The position numbers and the translations under genes are program-made. Shown one piece after another: positions 1 through 7,719 of a stretch of 52,612 nt of DNA (position 1 is its first letter; the number at the start of each line of letters is the position of its first letter). The notes under the pieces are model-generated. The model was not told where the DNA came from. It did not search any database and worked only from the letters and a program-made list of their open reading frames with translations. Source of the stretch: a bacterium (lineage in GTDB: Bacteria > Sysuimicrobiota > Sysuimicrobiia > Sysuimicrobiales > Segetimicrobiaceae); NCBI GenBank assembly GCA_035945995.1, contig DASYZR010000115.1:1-52612 (forward strand), given 5' to 3'.

Positions 1-1
1 C

Positions 2-463
2 GAGGCCGCGGCCGAATCGCACATCGCCGCCGGGGACGGGATCGCGGCGATCGTCGACGCGCAGGGTGCCGCGGTGCTCCGCGATCCCGGCCGCGGGGCG
101 GCCGCCGCGGACGCGCTGCGCCGGGTGGTCGCGCTCTATCACGGCCGGCCGGTGCACCGGACCGAAGACGGGCGGCTCGACGAACTCGCGGCGACGTACG
201 GCGCGGGCGCGCTGATCCTGTTTCGGCGGTTCGTAAAATCCGAGATCGTAGCCCTGGCGCTCGGCGGGGGCTGCCTGCCGGCCGGCATCACGCGGCACGT
301 GATTCCCGGGCGGGCGCTGCGTCTCAACACGCCCCTCGCCTGGCTGGCCGATGCCGGCGCGCTCCCCATCAAGCAAGCGGCGCTGGACGCGCAACTGCGG
401 CAGCGCTGGCAGGCGCACGGGGTGCGCCACTACGCCGAGCCCACATTTCTGTTCGACGAGTAG
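2..463 (+). CDS. C-terminal part of an unrecognised protein (5' end outside the window)
   Basis: The reading frame is open from the first bases and ends at TAG 461-463, so the start lies upstream of the window; about 153 residues are visible. The ATG at 74 is only an internal methionine candidate. No family motif is recognised. The visible part alternates hydrophobic and charged stretches, contains a GGGC segment followed by a conserved-looking RHVIPGR stretch, and ends in acidic FLFDE. It stops 3 nt before the cysteine synthase start, so it is probably co-transcribed with the sulfur/redox genes that follow. A role in sulfur carrier chemistry would fit the context, but nothing in the sequence shows it. 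Confidence 0.6.
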   Translation, partial: EAAAESHIAAGDGIAAIVDAQGAAVLRDPGRGAAAADALRRVVALYHGRPVHRTEDGRLDELAATYGAGALILFRRFVKSEIVALALGGGCLPAGITRHVIPGRALRLNTPLAWLADAGALPIKQAALDAQLRQRWQAHGVRHYAEPTFLFDE

Positions 464-466
464 CCG

Positions 467-1429
467 ATGAACGACGCCACCGTGCAGCCCGGCACCGCCT
501 ACGCCGGCCTGCCCCCGGCATCGGGGACGTCCCTGCTGGATCGGATCGGCCACACCCCGCTGTTCCGGCTGCGGCGCCTCGCCCGGCACCTGCCCCGCGC
601 GGTGGAGGTGTACGTCAAAGCGGAATGGTTCAACCCGGGCGGCTCCGTCAAGGACCGGCCGGTCCTCCGGATGCTCGCGGACGCGGAGCGGGAGGGGCGC
701 CTCCGGCCGGGCGTCACGATCCTCGACTCGACGTCCGGAAACGCAGGCATCGCCTACGCGATGATCGGCGCGGTGAAGGGCTACCCGGTGCAACTCGTGA
801 TGCCGGCCAGCGCGAGCGCGGAGCGCAAGCACATCATCGCCGCGTACGGCGCGCGGATCGTTTTCTCCGATCCGCTGGAGGGCAGCGACGGGGCGATTCT
901 GCTGGCGCGCCAGATCTACGCCGAGGCGCCGGAACGGTATTTCAAGCCGGACCAGTACAACAACCCGTCCAATTGGCGGGCGCACTACGATACCACGGCC
1001 GTCGAGATCCTCGAGCAGACGGCCGGCCGCATCACGCACTTCGTGGCGGGACTCGGCACGACCGGCACGGTCGTCGGGACGGGGCGCCGGCTCCACGAGG
1101 CCAACCCGCGAATCCGAGTCGTGGCCGTGGAGCCGGACGGCCCGCTGCACGGACTGGAAGGATTGAAGCACATCGCGTCCTCGATCATCCCCGGGATTTA
1201 CGATCCGTCGGTGCAGGATGAGACGGTCCCGATGGGCACCGAGGCGGGTTACGCGATGGCGCGGCGTCTGGCGCGAGAAGAAGGAATGCTGGTCGGCGAG
1301 TCGGCCGGCGCCGCTGTGGAAGCGGCGCTGCATCTGGCCGCCCGGCTTCGCGAGGGGGTGATCGTCGTCGTCGCCCCGGACGCCGGGGACCGCTACTTCA
1401 GCACCCCGCTGTGGCGGGACCTTGCGTGA
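467..1429 (+). CDS. cysM: PLP-dependent cysteine synthase (CysK/CysM family)
   Basis: A 320-residue fold-type II PLP enzyme that makes cysteine from an activated serine and a sulfur donor in the cytoplasm. The PLP lysine is K62 in NPGGSVKDR, the substrate loop TSGNAG is at residues 89-94, and the phosphate-binding glycine/threonine loop (GTTGT) lies near residue 200. Length is normal for the family. The start ATG at 467 is 3 nt after the preceding stop. The next gene encodes a JAMM peptidase. In mycobacteria the CysM-Mec pair uses a thiocarboxylated carrier protein (CysO) as sulfur donor and Mec releases the cysteine. I infer the same pathway here, although no CysO-like carrier gene is visible in the window. 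Confidence 0.9.
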   Translation: MNDATVQPGTAYAGLPPASGTSLLDRIGHTPLFRLRRLARHLPRAVEVYVKAEWFNPGGSVKDRPVLRMLADAEREGRLRPGVTILDSTSGNAGIAYAMIGAVKGYPVQLVMPASASAERKHIIAAYGARIVFSDPLEGSDGAILLARQIYAEAPERYFKPDQYNNPSNWRAHYDTTAVEILEQTAGRITHFVAGLGTTGTVVGTGRRLHEANPRIRVVAVEPDGPLHGLEGLKHIASSIIPGIYDPSVQDETVPMGTEAGYAMARRLAREEGMLVGESAGAAVEAALHLAARLREGVIVVVAPDAGDRYFSTPLWRDLA

Positions 1430-1519
1430 CGTCCGCCCCCAGGGATTCGCTCCGCACCGGCGAGTGCCCGGGAGAGGGGCGCGGGGGTCCGGGGGCTTTC
1501 CGTTTTCGGACAGTTGGGC

Positions 1520-1525
1520 TACAAT
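1520..1525 (+). promoter_or_regulatory. Candidate -10 element (TACAAT) before the JAMM-Rrf2-sigma operon
   Basis: TACAAT sits 24 nt upstream of the GTG start at 1550. It lies in an 80-bp gap after the cysteine synthase gene, just after a TTTTCGG stretch, and is followed by GGAAAGGAA, a plausible ribosome binding site. No good -35 element is visible. An internal promoter here would let the regulatory genes be expressed apart from cysM. Confidence 0.35.
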
Positions 1526-1549
1526 CGTGGCGGAAAGGAATCCGAACCG

Positions 1550-2005
1550 GTGGCGGTACGCCTGACCTGGGCGCAACGCGAACAAATCGTGGCACAGGCG
1601 CGCGCCGAAGCGCCGAACGAGTGCTGCGGCATGTTGCTCGGCCGGGGCGATACCGTCGAGGAGGTATTCCCGGGTCGAAACGTGGACGGGACGCCGCGGA
1701 CGCGGTATGAGCTGGATCCACATGATCAGCTCCGGGCGTTCCGCCTCATGGATGAACGGGGGTGGGGACTCGTCGCCATCTACCACTCGCATCCGCAGAC
1801 GGAGCCCAAGCCGAGCAAGACCGACAAGGTGCTGGCCATGTATCCGGACGCCCGGTACGTGATCGTATCGCTGCGGGACCCGGCGGATCCGCAGGTGCGG
1901 GCGTGGCGGATCCTCGAGAAGACCGACGGTGACGGGAAGCCCGTGGTCGATGAGGGCGGGCACGCCGTCAAGACGGAGCTCGAAGAGGAAGTGCTTGTGA
2001 CGTGA
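1550..2005 (+). CDS. JAMM (Mov34/MPN/PAD-1) metallopeptidase, Mec-like
   Basis: A 151-residue JAB1/MPN metalloprotease. The zinc motif is complete: E24, then H79-S-H81, seven residues, S89 and D92. The GTG at 1550 is preferred over an upstream ATG (1514) because GGAAAGG lies about 11 nt before it and the domain begins right after it. Bacterial relatives next to CysM cleave cysteine from the C-terminus of a ubiquitin-like sulfur carrier. That role is inferred from the cysM neighbour. The gene ends with TGA overlapping the GTG of the Rrf2 gene by two bases, which indicates translational coupling. Confidence 0.85.
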   Translation: MAVRLTWAQREQIVAQARAEAPNECCGMLLGRGDTVEEVFPGRNVDGTPRTRYELDPHDQLRAFRLMDERGWGLVAIYHSHPQTEPKPSKTDKVLAMYPDARYVIVSLRDPADPQVRAWRILEKTDGDGKPVVDEGGHAVKTELEEEVLVT

Positions 2006-2433
2006 AAGTCAGTGCCAGGGCGGAGTACGGCATTCGAGCGCTGATCGACCTCGCCCAGCACTACGGGGAGGGGCCGGTGCAGAGCCATGAGATCGCGCGC
2101 CGGCAGGGGCTCCCGGAACCCTACCTCAATCAGCTCCTCACCACGCTGCGACGGGCCGGCCTCGTGCAGAGCAAGCGCGGGCCGAGCGGCGGACACGTGC
2201 TGGCGCGCCCGCCGGAAGGCGTGACCGTAGGCGAGGCGTTCCTGGTCCTGGAGGGCACCGTCGCGCCGTGGCTGTGCGTCGAGGAAGAGGACGCCCACTG
2301 CATCTACGCGCCAGGGTGCGGTCTCCGGCCGGTCTGGCAGGCCGTCAAGGCGGCGACGGAGGACGTGCTCAACCGGACCACCCTCGCGGACATCATCGGC
2401 CGTCCCGCGCTGGTACCCCTCAGCAAGGCGTGA
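2002..2433 (+). CDS. Rrf2-family transcriptional regulator with three cysteines
   Basis: A 143-residue winged-helix regulator. The N-terminal helix-turn-helix (about residues 10-65) has the typical RxxPGLxxxYLxQLL-like pattern and a GGxxLA wing. Three cysteines, C92, C100 and C106, fall in the segment that carries the Fe-S cluster in IscR/NsrR-type members; the spacing here (7 and 5 intervening residues) differs a little from the usual five and five. A redox or Fe-S status sensor controlling this sulfur operon is a reasonable inference. The start is GTG 2002, overlapping the JAMM stop. The stop overlaps the next gene's GTG. Confidence 0.88.
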   Translation: MKVSARAEYGIRALIDLAQHYGEGPVQSHEIARRQGLPEPYLNQLLTTLRRAGLVQSKRGPSGGHVLARPPEGVTVGEAFLVLEGTVAPWLCVEEEDAHCIYAPGCGLRPVWQAVKAATEDVLNRTTLADIIGRPALVPLSKA

Positions 2434-3014
2434 CCATTGCCGCGGCCGACCGCAGCGCCTATGAGCGCCTGATCGGCGCGCACCTGGACGGCCTGTACGC
2501 CACCGCACGCCGGCTCACCCGCAACACCGCCTCCGCGGAAGACCTGGTCCAGGAAACGATGCTCAAGGCGTGGCGGTCGTTTCACACCTTCGAGCCCGGC
2601 ACCAACGCCCGGGCATGGCTCTACCGAATCTTAATGAACACGCACTTCGACACCCACCGCAAGCAGTCGCGGGAGCCGGAAGTCGTGCCCGCCGACGACG
2701 TCGGCGCGCTCTACCTGTACGGCAAGACCCGCGACGGGATGGCCCTCGGCGAGTCCGGTAATCCCGAGCGCGAGGTCCTCGATCGGATCGTGGATGCCCA
2801 GGTGCGGAAGGGCCTGGAGGCGCTGCCGCTGCCGTTTCTCGCCGCGGTCCTCCTGGTCGACGTGCACGGATTCGCGTACCGGGAAGCGGCCGAGGTGCTC
2901 GGCATCCCGGTGGGGACGGTCATGTCGCGCCTGTACCGAGGCCGGCACGCCCTGCGCCGCCGCCTGTGGGAGTACGCCCGCGACAGGCGGCTGGTCCGCG
3001 AGGCGGCCCCGTGA
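2430..3014 (+). CDS. ECF-type RNA polymerase sigma factor (SigR/RpoE-like)
   Basis: A 194-residue sigma-70 family factor. Region 2 (about residues 10-75) contains the core-binding stretch with AEDLVQETMLKAW and the -10-binding RAWLYRIL segment. Region 4 (about 125-180) is a helix-turn-helix containing GIPVGTVMSRLYRGR. The start is GTG 2430, which overlaps the Rrf2 stop (GTGA). A longer frame running back to 2268 is rejected because it lies inside Rrf2. The stop overlaps the start of a zinc anti-sigma gene, the arrangement seen in SigR-RsrA thiol-oxidation circuits. The pairing is clear; the regulon is inferred. Confidence 0.9.
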   Translation: MTIAAADRSAYERLIGAHLDGLYATARRLTRNTASAEDLVQETMLKAWRSFHTFEPGTNARAWLYRILMNTHFDTHRKQSREPEVVPADDVGALYLYGKTRDGMALGESGNPEREVLDRIVDAQVRKGLEALPLPFLAAVLLVDVHGFAYREAAEVLGIPVGTVMSRLYRGRHALRRRLWEYARDRRLVREAAP

Positions 3015-3235
3015 ACTGCCAGGAGTGCCTGGACCAGATGTGGCAGTACCTCGACGGGGAGCTGGACCTCGTGGCGTCGGACGACCTGCGCCAGCACCTC
3101 ACGCAGTGCCGCGAGTGCTTCTCCCACGCCGAGTTCGAGCGCCGGCTCAAGGAGATGGTCCGGCGCGCGTGCGGCGGCGAGCAGGCCCCGGCGCGCCTGC
3201 GTGATCGTCTGACGAAACTCCTGAACTTGTACTGA
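3011..3235 (+). CDS. Zinc-binding anti-sigma factor (RsrA-like, zf-HC2)
   Basis: A 74-residue protein starting at GTG 3011, which overlaps the sigma-factor stop. It carries the ZAS signature H29-x3-C33-x2-C36, with two further N-terminal cysteines, C3 and C6, before a YLDGEL helix. This is the layout of mycothiol-system anti-sigma factors, in which disulfide formation releases zinc and frees the sigma factor. No transmembrane segment is present, so it acts in the cytoplasm. The cysteine content suggests that it responds to disulfide stress, matching the cysteine-producing genes upstream. It is too short to be a membrane-anchored anti-sigma. Confidence 0.88.
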   Translation: MNCQECLDQMWQYLDGELDLVASDDLRQHLTQCRECFSHAEFERRLKEMVRRACGGEQAPARLRDRLTKLLNLY

Positions 3236-3292
3236 GTCGGCGTTGCTTCGCCGTGCCGTCCGTCCCCACCGCGCGCGGCGGTTTCCCTCCGT

Positions 3293-4222
3293 ATGACGCG
3301 GCGCGGCGCGATCGACATCGGGACGAATTCCGTCCGCCTGCTGGTGGCCGACGTGGCCGAGGCCGGGCCTCATCCCGAGGTGCATCCGGTCGAGCGGGCG
3401 CTTACGATCACCCGCCTCGGTGACGCGCTGCACGCCGGAAGCCTGCTCACGCCGGAGGCGGCTGCCCGCACCGCCGCCGTGGTCGAGGCGTACGTGGCCC
3501 GCGCGGCAGCGCTCGGGGTGCCGCGGCCGCTCGTCGCGGGCACCTACGCCCTCCGCGCCGCACGCAATCCCGAGATGCTGCTCGCCCGACTACCGGTGCC
3601 GGTGCGGGTGCTGAGCGGCGAGGAGGAGGCGGCCCTCGGCTTCGATGGGGTGATCGCGGGCCTTCGTGATCTCGACCCGGCCGCACCGGCGCTGGTCCTC
3701 GACGTCGGGGGGGGCAGCGTCGAGCTCACGTGGGGGACGGCGCGGCGCGGGATCCAGGGCAGCCGCAGTCTCCCCGTCGGAAGCGTCGTCATGACGCGCC
3801 GCGCCCTCGCGCACGATCCGCCGGATCGCGGCGAAATCGCCGCGCTCGAAGGCACGCTCGCCGCATCCCTCGACCCGGTGCTCATTCCCCTGCGTCCCCA
3901 GACGCGGCGTCTCGTGGGCGTGGGAGGGACGGTCACCACCCTGGCGGCCATGGTCCAGCGCCTGTCACCCTACGATCCCGATCGCGTCCACGGGTTTGAG
4001 GTGACGGCGGAGGCCGTCGAGGGCCTGCTCGCGACGATGTGCCGCCTGCCCCTGGACGCCCGCCGGCGGCTGCCGGGTCTGCAACCGGAGCGCGCCGACG
4101 TGATCATCGCGGGCACCTTGGTGGTTCGCCACGTGCTCGGGGCGCTGGCGTGCCGCGCCATCACCGCGAGCGAGACCGATCTTCTGTGGGCGCTGGTGGC
4201 CGGCGGGGCCGCCAGCGCCTGA
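3293..4222 (+). CDS. Ppx/GppA family phosphatase
   Basis: A 309-residue member of the exopolyphosphatase/guanosine pentaphosphate phosphohydrolase family (ASKHA fold). The N-terminal phosphate loop AIDIGTNSVRLLVA is near residues 6-19, the second glycine motif DVGGGSVEL is near 140, and a GVGGT motif is near 205. The length corresponds to the two-domain core without the long C-terminal helical domain of E. coli Ppx. The start ATG 3293 has no obvious Shine-Dalgarno. Its last 62 bp overlap, tail to tail, with the methyltransferase on the other strand. Polyphosphate or (p)ppGpp as the actual substrate cannot be told apart from sequence alone. Confidence 0.88.
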   Translation: MTRRGAIDIGTNSVRLLVADVAEAGPHPEVHPVERALTITRLGDALHAGSLLTPEAAARTAAVVEAYVARAAALGVPRPLVAGTYALRAARNPEMLLARLPVPVRVLSGEEEAALGFDGVIAGLRDLDPAAPALVLDVGGGSVELTWGTARRGIQGSRSLPVGSVVMTRRALAHDPPDRGEIAALEGTLAASLDPVLIPLRPQTRRLVGVGGTVTTLAAMVQRLSPYDPDRVHGFEVTAEAVEGLLATMCRLPLDARRRLPGLQPERADVIIAGTLVVRHVLGALACRAITASETDLLWALVAGGAASA

Positions 4223-4589
4223 CGTGGGCGCAATAGGCCAGATACTCGTGCCCGAACGTTCGCCTCAACGTGGGCTCCTCGTACCAGACCACGAACAGAT
4301 GAGCGGCGAGGACAAAGAGAGCGGCATAGCCGAGAAGCGTCGGCGACTCGTAGAAGACCGCCGCACCGACCAGGGTCAGCCCAACGCCAATGTACATGGG
4401 ATTGCGCACGAAGCGGTAAGGACCTCGTGTCACCAGCCGGCGAGGCGGAGCGAAGGGTGCGGGAGTCCCTCTGCCGACAAATGCGAAGCCGGAGACGCAC
4501 CACAGCGCCAGTGCCGCACCGGCGAGCCCCAGAATCATCCCGGCCGCCGACGCCGCCAGGAGCACATACGGATCGTGGAGCAGCCCCAT
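4161..4589 (-). CDS. Isoprenylcysteine carboxyl methyltransferase/PEMT-like membrane protein
   Basis: About 142 residues if started at ATG 4589 (an upstream in-frame ATG at 4661 is possible). It has several hydrophobic helices and the family core RGPYRFVRNPMYIG, followed by a helix and EEPTLRRTFGHEYLAY, the SAM-binding region of the ICMT/PEMT superfamily. Bacterial members are integral membrane methyltransferases of mostly unknown substrate. The 3' end overlaps the Ppx/GppA coding sequence by 62 bp in the opposite direction. The 5' end adjoins the broken AhpD-like gene. Confidence 0.75.
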   Translation of the reverse strand: MGLLHDPYVLLAASAAGMILGLAGAALALWCVSGFAFVGRGTPAPFAPPRRLVTRGPYRFVRNPMYIGVGLTLVGAAVFYESPTLLGYAALFVLAAHLFVVWYEEPTLRRTFGHEYLAYCAHVRRWRPRRPPAPTEDRSRSR

Positions 4590-4590
4590 G

Positions 4591-5027
4591 CTAGCGAGAA
4601 TTTGTGAGAAAGCGACGTTCCTGAGTGTGAACCGGAATCGCACAGAAGTTGTTGGCGTCAACGCGCAGGGGCCTGGCCGCCTTGGCGTTGTAGTTTTCGT
4701 GCGCGATATGCGCCGTCAGCTCGACGATCTCCCGTTCCGAGAACAGCCGCCGGAGGTCGGCGAAGAATTCGTCCGGAACGTCGATCGGCGTGGCGCTCAC
4801 GCGGTCCGCGTATTCCAACGCGACGCGCTCCCGCTCGGACAAGGTGCCGGCCCGCCGTCCCGAGGCGAAAATCATGTTGGACAACGCTGAGGCCAGCACC
4901 GTGCGGGGGCTCGCGCACACACCTTGATCGCATTCAGCGGGCGGCCGAGCGTCAACCGCATCCAGCCTTGAATGACGCCGGTCAGGATGCCCGCCTTGCG
5001 CCCTTCCAGAGATCGGACTCGGGCCAT
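4591..5027 (-). pseudogene. Broken AhpD/carboxymuconolactone decarboxylase-like gene
   Basis: The N-terminal frame starts at ATG 5027 (MARVRSLEGRKAG) and runs to about 4910. It then shifts by one base into the frame that continues with SPRTVLASALSNMIF and ends at 4591. Restoring one base near 4908 rejoins the two frames. In addition, the segment that in the family carries the redox CxxC motif is missing: the sequence jumps from the SNMIFASGR helix directly to SERERVALEYADRV, the post-catalytic half. With both a frameshift and loss of the active site, the gene is probably dead. It is divergent from the TetR gene, which may once have controlled it. Confidence 0.6.
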
Positions 5028-5072
5028 CGCTGGTTGTCCTTTCGTCGCGACCGGGTTCTATGCTATTATTTC

Positions 5073-5089
5073 AATCATGCTGTATGATT
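5073..5089. promoter_or_regulatory. Palindromic operator candidate in the TetR divergent intergenic region
   Basis: AATCAT-GCTGT-ATGATT is a perfect 6-bp inverted repeat with a 5-bp spacer. It overlaps a good -10 sequence (TATGAT, 5083-5088) for the TetR gene. On the other strand, TTGACA (5098-5093) reads towards the AhpD-like gene. A TetR dimer binding here could repress both directions. The AT-rich character stands out from its surroundings. Confidence 0.5.
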
Positions 5090-5114
5090 AATTGTCAAGA
5101 GGGGGAACCGGGGC

Positions 5115-5723
5115 ATGTCTCCTCGCGCCTACAGCATGGAGAAACGCGGGGCGGCCGTTGCCGCGACGCGCGATCGCATCCTCGAGGCCGCCCGCCGGGT
5201 TCTTGCGCAAGACTTGGACACCGAGCTCGGCATGGACGCGATCGCCCGCCGCGCCGACGTCTCCCGCCTCACGATCTACTATCACTTCGGCTCGCGTCCC
5301 GGCCTGCTGGAAGCTTTGTTCGACTACCTCAGGATCAGAGGCAACATGCAGCGCATCGAGGAGGTGGTCCACGAGCGTGATTCGTTGGTTGCCCTCGGAA
5401 AGCTGATCCACAAGTTGGTGGGGTTCTGGTCGTCGGATCCGGGCGTGATCCGACGGCTGCGCGCCATGGCGGCGCTCGACCCGGAGATCGCCAAGGGCAT
5501 GCGGGCCCGCGACGAGCGCCGCCGGCGCGCGGTTCGCGAAATTGTCCGACGCGCGGCGGCGGCCCGAAAGAAAGAGCCGGGGCAGAACCTCGCTGCAGAC
5601 GTGCTGTTCGCGGTGATCAGCTTTGAGACATACGACGCGCTGGCGAGGGCGGGACACAGCCGCGAAACCATCATCGCGACGATCACGCGTCTGGCGCGGT
5701 GTGCGGTGGGGAGCGAGAGGTAA
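5115..5723 (+). CDS. TetR/AcrR-family transcriptional regulator
   Basis: A 202-residue regulator. The N-terminal helix-turn-helix (about residues 12-62) contains RDRILEAARRVL, AIARRADVSRLTIYYHFGSR and an LLEALF helix typical of TetR. The C-terminal ligand domain is not assignable to a subfamily. AGAGGGGGA (5098-5106) is a strong ribosome binding site 8 nt before ATG 5115. The gene diverges from the broken AhpD-like gene, and the shared region holds a palindrome (5073-5089), so autoregulation is likely. It appears intact although its former target looks dead. Confidence 0.88.
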   Translation: MSPRAYSMEKRGAAVAATRDRILEAARRVLAQDLDTELGMDAIARRADVSRLTIYYHFGSRPGLLEALFDYLRIRGNMQRIEEVVHERDSLVALGKLIHKLVGFWSSDPGVIRRLRAMAALDPEIAKGMRARDERRRRAVREIVRRAAAARKKEPGQNLAADVLFAVISFETYDALARAGHSRETIIATITRLARCAVGSER

Positions 5724-5848
5724 TCGTGTGGGTTTCTGCAACTACGGCGTCCCGCCGGTAGGAGGTCCCTCGCGCGGCGCGAATCGGAGCGCTCACACGA
5801 TGGCTGAGGACGACGAGGCGGTCGGCGCGAGCAAACCCGACCGGCGCG

Positions 5849-5980
5849 ATGGCGCCCGACGGCCCGCCTACCGTGCTCAAGGCGCTCGCCTCCTTCAACA
5901 AGGAGCTCGATCCGAAGGAGATCGATCTCAGCAAGACCTACACGGACGAATTCGTGAAGGCGGCGGTGGCCAAGCGATAG
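5849..5980 (+). pseudogene. Remnant of a NitT/TauT-type ABC substrate-binding protein C-terminus
   Basis: A 43-codon frame ending at TAG 5978-5980 reads TVLKALASFNKELDPKEIDL then SKTYTDEFVKAA. This resembles the last residues of aliphatic sulfonate/nitrate-type binding proteins. No matching upstream coding is present, so I read it as a leftover fragment, not a small gene. It adds to the picture of decay between 4.6 and 9 kb. Confidence 0.4.
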
Positions 5981-5990
5981 CGGGTTCGCT

Positions 5991-6018
5991 TTGACAGCCG
6001 CGGTCGAGATGGTATAAT
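5991..6018 (+). promoter_or_regulatory. Consensus sigma-70 promoter for tRNA-fMet
   Basis: TTGACA at 5991-5996 and TATAAT at 6013-6018 are both perfect consensus hexamers with a 16-bp spacer. Transcription would start near 6025, about 40 nt before the tRNA. It is the strongest promoter match in the window. Confidence 0.85.
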
Positions 6019-6064
6019 TTGGTTGTGCCGCGGCTGGCGCGGCGCCAATGTTCAGAGGTAGCGG

Positions 6065-6141
<77 letters not shown>

Positions 6142-6153
6142 AATAACGAAAGC

Positions 6154-6200
6154 CCGGGACGCCCGGAACGCTTGTTTATCAAGCGGTCCGGGCGTCCCGG
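6154..6200 (+). terminator. Long GC-rich hairpin after tRNA-fMet
   Basis: CCGGGACGCCCGGA pairs perfectly with TCCGGGCGTCCCGG. The stem extends inwards through CGCTTG/CAAGCG with one mismatch to a TTTAT loop, about 20 bp in total. The tail has only a short T run (CGTTTAT). It is probably the tRNA transcript terminator or a processing signal. Confidence 0.5.
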
Positions 6201-6450
6201 CGTTTATGGGGGTGTGTTACCCGGCTACACGGGAGTACCCTGGAATACCCGCCAGAGGGGTCCGCACAAAATCGCAGGAGGCCGGGCCAACACGGCGAAC
6301 CGCACCGTCACCGCGGCTCTGCGCGTCGCGATGATTCGCTGCGTGGCACGCCGCAAACGCTGGCGAACGGGAACCCGCCGCAAACGGTCTCAATGGTCGC
6401 GTCGGCGGCATGCGGCTCGGGGATCTCCAGCAACGCGAGGATAACCATCG

Positions 6451-6905
6451 CTATCTCGCATCGCGCAGGACTGCACCGCGCTCGGCCAGGCTGACGTGGC
6501 CCCGGTCGCCGAGAACGACATGGTCGAGCAGCCGAATGGCCGATGAGATCCCCGGCCTGCGCGAGTCGTCTGGTGATCTCAACGTCGGCGCGGGAGGGTT
6601 CCGGGTCGCCCGACGGGTGCACATGCGCGAGGACGAGCGCCGCGGCGTTTTGCGAGGATTGCGCACTTGAACACGTCGCGCGGATGGACGTGCGCATGGT
6701 CGAGCGCAGCGACCGCGACAAGATGAACGGCGATCACGCGATGTTTGACATCGAGCAGCAGCGCCGCGACGTGCTCGCGGTCCGCGTCGCCGATGATCGC
6801 CCGCGCGATAGTTGCGGCGTCGCCGGGATTGCGGATCGGACGTGTCTCCGCATTAAGGGTTCCCTCGCGAACTGACGCCACGCGACAGACGGGCAAGCGA
6901 TACAT
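6451..6905 (-). pseudogene. RadC-like JAB-domain gene with two frameshifts
   Basis: The conceptual protein starts MYRLPVCRVASVREG and, after rejoining three frames, covers a short RadC/UPF0758 JAB domain. It includes HVHPSGD followed by S and D (the metal motif), RRLAQAG and LLDHVVLGDRGHVSL, then stops at 6451-6453. One extra A in the AAAA run near 6640-6645 and one extra base near 6535 break the frame. The family is common on mobile elements. The N-terminal helix-hairpin-helix of full-length RadC is absent, as in the short forms. Two separate indels argue for a pseudogene, though assembly errors cannot be excluded. Confidence 0.6.
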
Positions 6906-7378
6906 CCGCGCGGACCCCCCTTGCGAATTCTGATCTCAACCGCCGCCGTTAGCTGAGGGGTTGCCCGATGCCGCGGGCGGTCAACAGCGGCCGGAGGACG
7001 TCGCGTTGGCGATCGAAGACCGTTGACGGAACGGCGGCAAGGGCGCAGGCTTATCGGAGCAGAGGCGCGCGATGGATGCTGAAGTGCGACCTTTGAACCT
7101 GTTATTCTGTTCTCATGATGAGACAGTGTGAGGTGGGGCCAAATGGCCGCTGGTGCGAGCCAAGGACTTGTTGAGCTAAAGAGACGCTTTCTGCCTACAG
7201 TCATTTTGACCGAATTGCGAAACCTACGCCGGCCCCTCAATGACGAACGACATTGAGATTGCAAGAGGACTCCCCTAGCGACTCTGCAGAACTATCGTGC
7301 CGCGTCGCGTGACTTACCGAGGACGGGCGCTGGTGCAACTCGGGCTTGACCGGAGGCCGGTAGGGGGTGGAGTGAGCT
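6906..7378. other. Intergenic stretch without recognisable genes
   Basis: No open frame here resembles a known protein. The only structure noted is a 13-bp palindrome TCTCAT-G-ATGAGA at 7111-7123. The sequence probably belongs to the decayed zone. Confidence 0.5.
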
Positions 7379-7618
7379 ATGTGTTACAACTGCGGATGCA
7401 ATATGCCGGACAATCCTATGGGCGTAGGGCACGCTGGAGCCGAACCAACAGGGAAGTCGATCACCAACAAGACCTTCGAAGAGGCCGGCAAATCCATGGA
7501 CGAGAGTGCCGACGAATCGAAGCGGAACGCTCTGGGCCTGCTGCAGAAGGTGCTCGGCGAGAAGCCTGCGAGGATCGTGAAGGATCCCTCTGGATTTGAT
7601 CGCTATGACGCTGCATAG
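7379..7618 (+). CDS. Small conserved-type protein with an N-terminal CxxCxC motif
   Basis: 79 residues beginning MCYNCGCNMPDNPMG, with cysteines at positions 2, 5 and 7. It continues through ITNKTFEEAGKSMDES and an alpha-helical NALGLLQKVLGE stretch. GGTGGAG ends 7 nt before ATG 7379. I recognise this as the type of short cysteine-headed protein found widely in bacteria and archaea without an assigned function. The cysteines could bind a metal. It is soluble, with no signal or membrane segment. It appears intact within an otherwise decayed stretch. Confidence 0.65.
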   Translation: MCYNCGCNMPDNPMGVGHAGAEPTGKSITNKTFEEAGKSMDESADESKRNALGLLQKVLGEKPARIVKDPSGFDRYDAA

Positions 7619-7719
7619 TCGTTTCCAGGGGGCTGAGTTCACCTGAGCCGTGCGCGGCGACCTGCACCCAGCGGCTCATGTTCGCGCGCCACCGCTGGCA
7701 CTCCGTGACCCGGGCGTAG

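Noticed and set aside
4161-4222. Tail-to-tail overlap of the Ppx/GppA and methyltransferase genes as a regulatory antisense element
   Set aside because: Overlaps of this size between convergent genes are common in compact genomes, and nothing further supports regulation.
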